From contig JAHEHU010000011.1 in the NCBI GenBank assembly GCA_024639765.1, positions 1 to 49,890 of the forward strand: a stretch of 49,890 bases of DNA, read 5' to 3'. Under the pieces are notes generated by a model. That model was not told where the DNA came from and ran no database searches. It saw only the letters and a list, made by a program, of their open reading frames with translations. Both the position numbers and the translations under genes were made by a program. This stretch comes from Eudoraea sp. GTDB taxonomy: Bacteria > Bacteroidota > Bacteroidia > Flavobacteriales > Flavobacteriaceae. This document shows positions 45,514 to 49,890 of the stretch, in pieces (the stretch's first letter is position 1; each line of letters opens with the position of its first letter).

Positions 45514-47715
45514 ATGGTATTGAATGATACGCAACTTCAGACTTCACTAAAAAAATATTTCGGATTTTCTACGTTCAAAGGTCTTCAGGAAGATGTAATT
45601 AAAAATGTTATAGAAGGGAACAACACTTTTGTAATTATGCCTACCGGGGGTGGAAAATCTCTTTGTTACCAGCTTCCTGCACTAATGAAAGAGGGTACTG
45701 CCATCGTAGTTTCTCCCTTGATCGCTCTGATGAAGAACCAGGTTGACGCCCTCAGAGGTATCTCTTCAAATCACGGAGTTGCTCATGTCTTGAATTCATC
45801 ACTGAACAAATCGGAGGTAAAGCAGGTAAAACAAGATATTTCGGATGGGATCACTAAATTATTATACGTTGCCCCGGAATCCCTTACAAAAGAAGAGTAC
45901 ATTCAATTTTTGCAGTCGGTTCCACTTTCCTTTGTTGCTATAGATGAGGCGCATTGTATCTCCGAATGGGGACACGATTTCCGACCAGAATACAGAAATT
46001 TAAGGTCTATCATCAATAGATTGGGAGATGATATTCCTATCGTGGGCCTCACTGCCACAGCAACCCCAAAAGTGCAGGAAGACATAGTTAAGAATCTGGG
46101 GATCACAGATGCCAAATTATTTAAAGCATCATTCAACAGACCTAATTTGTTCTATGAGGTACGACCTAAGACCAAGAATGTAGATGCAGACATAATACGT
46201 TTTGTAAAAAAGAACACGGGTAAATCTGGTATAATCTATTGCCTCAGCCGTAAGAAGGTTGAAGAGTTGTCACAAGTACTGCAGGTAAATGGTGTAAGCG
46301 CAGTGCCTTACCATGCCGGTTTTGATGGGAAGACCAGATCGAAATATCAAGACATGTTCTTAATGGAAGATGTGGATGTGGTAGTTGCTACAATAGCCTT
46401 TGGAATGGGTATTGACAAACCAGATGTTCGTTTTGTGATCCATCACGATATCCCTAAAAGTATTGAGAGTTATTACCAGGAAACCGGCAGGGCCGGCAGG
46501 GATGGCGGAGAAGGACATTGTCTTGCTTTCTATTCTTATAAAGACGTTGAGAAACTTGAAAAGTTCATGTCCGGGAAACCTGTCGCAGAACAAGAGATCG
46601 GGAACGCATTATTACAGGAGATCGTTGCCTATGCAGAGACCTCTATTTCCAGAAGAAAATTCATCTTGCATTATTTTGGAGAAGATTTCGATGAAGTGAA
46701 TGGGGAAGGGGCCGGTATGGATGACAACGCAAGGAACCCAAAAGAGAAGGAAGAAGCCATGGATAACGTGGTTAAACTGATCAGAGTGATACAAGGAACC
46801 AGTGAAAAATTTAAGTCGAAGGAAATCGTAAAAACATTGGTCGGAACTACCAATGCGTTGATTGCCTCCCATAAAACAGAAGAAAAGGATGTCTATGGCT
46901 CAGGGGCAGACAGGTCCAAAGAATATTGGATGGCCTTAATACGGCAAGCCCTGGTGGCCGGCCTTTTAAAAAAGGAAATTGAACGGTATGGGATTCTTCA
47001 TGTAACCAAAGCTGGTGAGACCTTCTTAAAGCAACCGACTTCCTTTATGATGACCAAAGACCATGTCTACAATGCAGAGATGGATGACGCTATTGTTACC
47101 GCTGCCAAAAAATCTGGGGGTGTAGCCGATGATCGATTATTAAAACTCCTGAAAGATCTTAGAAAAAAGGAAGCCAAAAAGCTGGATGTCCCTCCTTTCG
47201 TAGTATTTCAGGATCCTTCTTTGGAGGATATGGCCTTAAAATATCCGGTGAGTATGGAAGAGATGATCACCATACACGGTGTTGGAGAAGGAAAAGCGAA
47301 GAAGTACGGCACTCCTTTTCTAGAAATGATTGCTACTTATGTGGAGGAAAATGATGTCATCAGGCCAGATGACCTGGTCGTAAAAAGTACCGGGGCCAAT
47401 TCCGGGTTAAAATTGTACATCATTCAGAATGTAGATAGAAAATTACCCTTAGATGATATAGCAGCGGCTAAAGGACTCGAGATAAATGAACTGGTAAAGG
47501 AAATGGAACAGATAGTTTTTAGCGGAACAAAGCTAAACATCGGTTATTGGATCGATGAGATCCTGGATGAAGATCAGCAAGATGAGATTCACGATTATTT
47601 CTTAGACGCTGAATCTGATGATATTGAAGAAGCCTTAAAGGAATTCGATGGCGATTATGAAGATGAAGAACTTCGGTTATACCGCCTAAAGTTCATGAGT
47701 GAGGTAGCTAATTAA
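45514..47715 (+). CDS. recQ: ATP-dependent DNA helicase RecQ, zinc-site cysteines missing
   Basis: 733 residues. Walker [14 protein letters not shown] is at about 43-55, the DEAH box with aromatic loop is [19 protein letters not shown] (about 142-160), then motifs [18 protein letters not shown] and [11 protein letters not shown]. An HRDC domain (about 556-620) and an acidic C-terminal extension follow. The RQC zinc cysteines expected at the equivalents of E. coli C380, C397, C400 and C403 are S379, G397, A400 and D403 here; [12 protein letters not shown] itself is kept. The enzyme acts in recombinational repair. Confidence 0.95.
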   Translation: MVLNDTQLQTSLKKYFGFSTFKGLQEDVIKNVIEGNNTFVIMPTGGGKSLCYQLPALMKEGTAIVVSPLIALMKNQVDALRGISSNHGVAHVLNSSLNKSEVKQVKQDISDGITKLLYVAPESLTKEEYIQFLQSVPLSFVAIDEAHCISEWGHDFRPEYRNLRSIINRLGDDIPIVGLTATATPKVQEDIVKNLGITDAKLFKASFNRPNLFYEVRPKTKNVDADIIRFVKKNTGKSGIIYCLSRKKVEELSQVLQVNGVSAVPYHAGFDGKTRSKYQDMFLMEDVDVVVATIAFGMGIDKPDVRFVIHHDIPKSIESYYQETGRAGRDGGEGHCLAFYSYKDVEKLEKFMSGKPVAEQEIGNALLQEIVAYAETSISRRKFILHYFGEDFDEVNGEGAGMDDNARNPKEKEEAMDNVVKLIRVIQGTSEKFKSKEIVKTLVGTTNALIASHKTEEKDVYGSGADRSKEYWMALIRQALVAGLLKKEIERYGILHVTKAGETFLKQPTSFMMTKDHVYNAEMDDAIVTAAKKSGGVADDRLLKLLKDLRKKEAKKLDVPPFVVFQDPSLEDMALKYPVSMEEMITIHGVGEGKAKKYGTPFLEMIATYVEENDVIRPDDLVVKSTGANSGLKLYIIQNVDRKLPLDDIAAAKGLEINELVKEMEQIVFSGTKLNIGYWIDEILDEDQQDEIHDYFLDAESDDIEEALKEFDGDYEDEELRLYRLKFMSEVAN

Positions 47716-47732
47716 GTTTTTAAAATAAATGA

Positions 47733-47760
47733 AAAACCCCGAATTTTCGGGGTTTTTTTA
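47733..47760. terminator. Bidirectional terminator between recQ and the CCC-motif gene
   Basis: AAAAACCCCGAA and TTCGGGGTTTTT form a 12-bp stem, with T runs on both strands. Confidence 0.92.
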
Positions 47761-47761
47761 T

Positions 47762-48070
47762 TTAAAAGTTATTGAATTCTCCTGCCGTAATTAAAGCAAC
47801 GATGGCCCCAAAGTATAGGATTACAAAGAATAAGTAACATATGGCCAGGGCAAGACCTACATAAGACAACACCCTTCCTGTTTTAACATTCTCATAGCCA
47901 GTATACATACCGGGGTTATCCCTGTAAAGTCGCTCGGCCTTACTTGCGCTGTTAAGTCCTATGATCGTAAAAATTATGCCAAATGGACCACAGCAAAGAA
48001 GGGTCAATACTACCGATAGTATTCCCATCGTAAGCGCGTTACTGGCCCCGGGAAGTGATTGTTGGTTCAT
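47762..48070 (-). CDS. CCC-motif small membrane protein (first copy)
   Basis: 102 residues with two transmembrane helices (about 11-38 and 70-97). The LLCCGPFGIIFTIIGLNSASKA segment, with Cys residues at the first helix, is the motif of the 'CCC motif membrane protein' family of Bacteroidota. After it comes the loop DNPGMYTGYENVKTG. It resembles the neighbouring gene 48089-48421 in layout, so one is probably a duplicate. Function unknown. It ends just after the recQ terminator. Confidence 0.82.
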   Translation of the reverse strand: MNQQSLPGASNALTMGILSVVLTLLCCGPFGIIFTIIGLNSASKAERLYRDNPGMYTGYENVKTGRVLSYVGLALAICYLFFVILYFGAIVALITAGEFNNF

Positions 48071-48088
48071 ATGATTTGTTATTTAGGA

Positions 48089-48421
48089 TTATTCTTCCAG
48101 TCCAAATTGCTCCATGATCTCTTGTGATCTCCTCATGGCCTCATCCCATCCACCCATGGCCCAAAGGTTGTAAATATTAAATATCAAATATAATACCCCT
48201 AATACCAATCCTATGATTACGAGTATCTTGGCTGTTTTTAATTGACTGTGATTTGAATAAAGCTCCGGATTTTCCATGAAGGTCTTTTCATCCTTTTTTA
48301 TGAGAAAAAGACCTATACCAGACATAATGATCGCGGGAATACCCCATATACAGCAGCAGAGATAAGAAAGAATGGCGAGCACTATGACTATAGTAACGTT
48401 GGGTAATTTTTGTTGTTCCAT
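48089..48421 (-). CDS. CCC-motif small membrane protein (second copy)
   Basis: 110 residues with two transmembrane helices (about 11-40 and 65-88). The CCC triplet is in SYLCCCIWGIPAIIMSGIGLFL, and the loop ENPELYSNHSQLKTAKIL parallels NPGMYTGYENVKTGRVL of the first copy. The C-terminal 25 residues are charged and cytoplasmic (EAMRRSQEIMEQFGLEE). It is 18 nt upstream of the first copy and 14 nt downstream of the DUF2752 gene. Confidence 0.82.
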   Translation of the reverse strand: MEQQKLPNVTIVIVLAILSYLCCCIWGIPAIIMSGIGLFLIKKDEKTFMENPELYSNHSQLKTAKILVIIGLVLGVLYLIFNIYNLWAMGGWDEAMRRSQEIMEQFGLEE

Positions 48422-48435
48422 GAGGGTTAGATTGG

Positions 48436-48735
48436 TTATACTATTTTTAATAAGAAATTAATAAGGATCGAAAGTACACTTAAGATCATCAGGCTGATAA
48501 TAATTTTATTGACGTATTTGATCTTAAATAATTGGTCTAGCAATAAAAAACCGAACAGTGCTAAAATTGGGTAAATAGCAGGATACATCTTGAATGCAGC
48601 CATAAATTCTCCCTGAAACAACAGAAATACAGATCGCTGAATTCCACATCCCGGACAATCCACCCCAAGTAGTTGCTTGCTTAGACAAGGCAACATATAG
48701 TCTTTGGCGGTAAGGAAAATTAAAGCTAGCGTCAC
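48436..48735 (-). CDS. DUF2752 membrane protein
   Basis: 99 residues with the DUF2752 motif LLGVDCPGCGIQRSVFLLFQGEFMAAF and three hydrophobic helices. The CxxC and arginine are the family hallmark. It is first in a three-gene cassette with the two CCC-motif proteins and is divergent from the Smr-domain gene. Function unknown. ATG 48735 is used; ATG 48699 is an alternative. Confidence 0.85.
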   Translation of the reverse strand: MTLALIFLTAKDYMLPCLSKQLLGVDCPGCGIQRSVFLLFQGEFMAAFKMYPAIYPILALFGFLLLDQLFKIKYVNKIIISLMILSVLSILINFLLKIV

Positions 48736-48845
48736 TCAATACTCGTTAAGGTTCATTAACCGAAAAATACTATTATTTTTAGGGAATGAAAATAAATTAG
48801 ACTTTTTATTTTTAATGTTACCACCCTTGGAAAAACAATTCTTTC

Positions 48846-49400
48846 ATGCGCAAAAGAAAAATTGAAGTAGGAGACAGCGTTCAGGTGCTAGATGATACTA
48901 TGATTGGGACCGTCAAAGAAGTAGATGGTTCCACCATCACAATTATTAGTTCTGATGGTTTTGAACTGGAGTATGACACAACAGAATTATTACTTGATGA
49001 AGGACAAGGGACCATAAAGGTCAGTAATTTTGAAGCGGCTCAGGTAAAGAGCCAGAAAGACAAACCACAAAAGAAACCACCTCTAAAGGTGAGGGCCAAA
49101 GATCGGAACATCCCCAAGATGGAAGTGGACCTTCACATTCATCATTTGGTACCAAGTACCAGGGGGATGAGTAATTTCGACATGTTGAATGTACAGTTGG
49201 AAACTGCCAAAAGACAATTAGAATTTGCCATCAGGAAGCGCATCCAAAAAGTGGTTTTTATTCATGGGGTTGGCGAAGGTGTATTAAAGGAAGAATTGTT
49301 CTATCTATTCAGGAAATATCCAAATATTACCCATTACGATGCTGATTATCAAAAATATGGACTTGGAGCCACGGAAATTTATATTTATCAGAATCCGTAA
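48846..49400 (+). CDS. Smr-domain protein (MutS2 C-terminal-like)
   Basis: 184 residues. Residues 1-75 form a beta-rich region (VQVLDDTMIGTVKEVDGSTI), followed by a basic linker, and residues 95-184 form an Smr nuclease domain with DLHIHHL, VFIHGVGEGVLKEEL and GATEIYI. Smr domains nick or cleave DNA or RNA in MutS2-type proteins; there is no MutS ATPase here. It resembles stand-alone Smr proteins of Bacteroidota. It stands alone between the DUF2752 cassette and the lipoprotein gene. Confidence 0.9.
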   Translation: MRKRKIEVGDSVQVLDDTMIGTVKEVDGSTITIISSDGFELEYDTTELLLDEGQGTIKVSNFEAAQVKSQKDKPQKKPPLKVRAKDRNIPKMEVDLHIHHLVPSTRGMSNFDMLNVQLETAKRQLEFAIRKRIQKVVFIHGVGEGVLKEELFYLFRKYPNITHYDADYQKYGLGATEIYIYQNP

Positions 49401-49409
49401 GTGGTTTGC

Positions 49410-49890
49410 TTATTGTTGGGTAGTTATGGTACCAAATTCATTAATGCTGATATCGGTAATGCGCTCGCCTTGTTCATTGATAAGCGTAACATTACTGAGG
49501 CGTATAGAATGTTCAAATTGTGTAGAATCTGCCGGATTTTGAGTTGTGCTAAGTAAAACTTCCCCATTGACGGCCTCTATTTCCTCCAGCACGGTTGGAG
49601 AGGTAAGCGGAATGGCATCACAAAAATAATTACTGCTCACATTGTCCGAAAATAGGCGGTAAATAAGGTTACTTTGTCCTGGAAGGCTGCTTATAATGGT
49701 GTCCTGAGTAACTTCATTTTGGAGTAACCCGCTTTGTAATTCAAGGATAAGTGTCTCTGCTCCGTTGATTTTAAAGAATACCGTGCTTGCAGTTGTGATA
49801 GTAGACTCACATGTTTCAATTGAAACACTGTCAAAATCAAGGGACTCTATCTGAAGATCCCCGTCATCGCAGCCTAAAAAAACTGCAATT
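49410..49890 (-). CDS. Lipoprotein, 5' end outside the window
   Basis: Partial: about 160 residues are visible. The minus-strand frame is open to the window edge and begins IAVFLGCDDGD, where FLGC is a lipobox, so the protein is lipid-anchored and only a few N-terminal residues are missing. The rest is beta-rich with Thr/Ser, e.g. SLDFDSVSIETCESTIT and GTITTQQ at the end. I do not recognise a family. An internal GTG at 49640 gives only a 76-residue fragment and is not the true start. Confidence 0.75.
   Translation of the reverse strand, partial: IAVFLGCDDGDLQIESLDFDSVSIETCESTITTASTVFFKINGAETLILELQSGLLQNEVTQDTIISSLPGQSNLIYRLFSDNVSSNYFCDAIPLTSPTVLEEIEAVNGEVLLSTTQNPADSTQFEHSIRLSNVTLINEQGERITDISINEFGTITTQQ

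Noticed and set aside
45271-45534. Minus-strand 87-residue ORF between kdsD and recQ
   Set aside because: It runs over the kdsD and recQ starts, has no domain and spans the divergent promoter region.

Overview
The window is chromosomal DNA from a Bacteroidota bacterium, most likely a marine member of the Flavobacteriaceae. The evidence is the density of families typical of that group (TonB-dependent receptor plus DUF4249 lipoprotein, DUF6095, 'CCC motif' membrane proteins, DUF4105, an SecA of 1120 residues, split transketolase), and promoters of the Bacteroidota type (TTG, about 19 nt, then TAnnTTTG) in front of several genes. Shine-Dalgarno sequences are largely absent. I see no phage, IS element, CRISPR array or defence island; the content is mainly housekeeping and envelope genes, so the interest lies in details.

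Layout. 1-2301: a tRNA-Lys with terminators, shikimate kinase, and a leftward S4-domain protein / methyltransferase / phosphoribosyltransferase set. 2380-5835: an FKBP-type lipoprotein with a Ca-binding tail, an outer-membrane beta-barrel protein, and transketolase split into two genes. 5995-9084: a rightward tgt / LptF-LptG permease / EamA transporter operon. 9146-13174: accA, then a DnaA-box-like cluster in front of dnaB, then an exported protein usually named 'asparagine synthetase B'. 13171-18089: HAD phosphatase, YjbQ, and the thrS-infC-rpmI-rplT operon, whose infC begins at a non-canonical AUA. 18204-24975: glycerate kinase, a TonB receptor/DUF4249 pair, monomeric isocitrate dehydrogenase. 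25006-25636: the only long gene-free stretch, which holds a candidate structured RNA with a good terminator and a perfect 22-bp palindrome. 25637-33137: exported and surface proteins (carboxypeptidase-regulatory-like domain protein, amidohydrolase, M14 peptidase) and an orphan histidine kinase. 33137-41444: secA, DUF2795, cobalamin adenosyltransferase, a tiny membrane protein, a methyltransferase relative without its SAM motif, an ABC-F ATPase and DUF4105. 41556-47715: envelope genes (pssA, lptB, tatC, kdsD) and recQ. 47762-49890: a three-gene cassette of small membrane proteins, an Smr-domain protein and a lipoprotein cut by the window edge.

How the genes work together. Several clusters serve the cell envelope: LptF/G and LptB belong to lipopolysaccharide export, KdsD makes a Kdo precursor, PssA makes phosphatidylserine, SecA and TatC drive protein export, and AccA feeds fatty-acid synthesis. 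thrS, infC, rpmI, rplT, tgt and tRNA-Lys belong to translation; dnaB and recQ to replication and repair. Two enzymes that normally carry a structural zinc site, Tgt and RecQ, have lost the zinc-binding cysteines while keeping their catalytic motifs. Non-ATG starts recur here, and those with a recognisable promoter lie closer to the -7 box (16-19 nt) than ATG starts do (26-29 nt).
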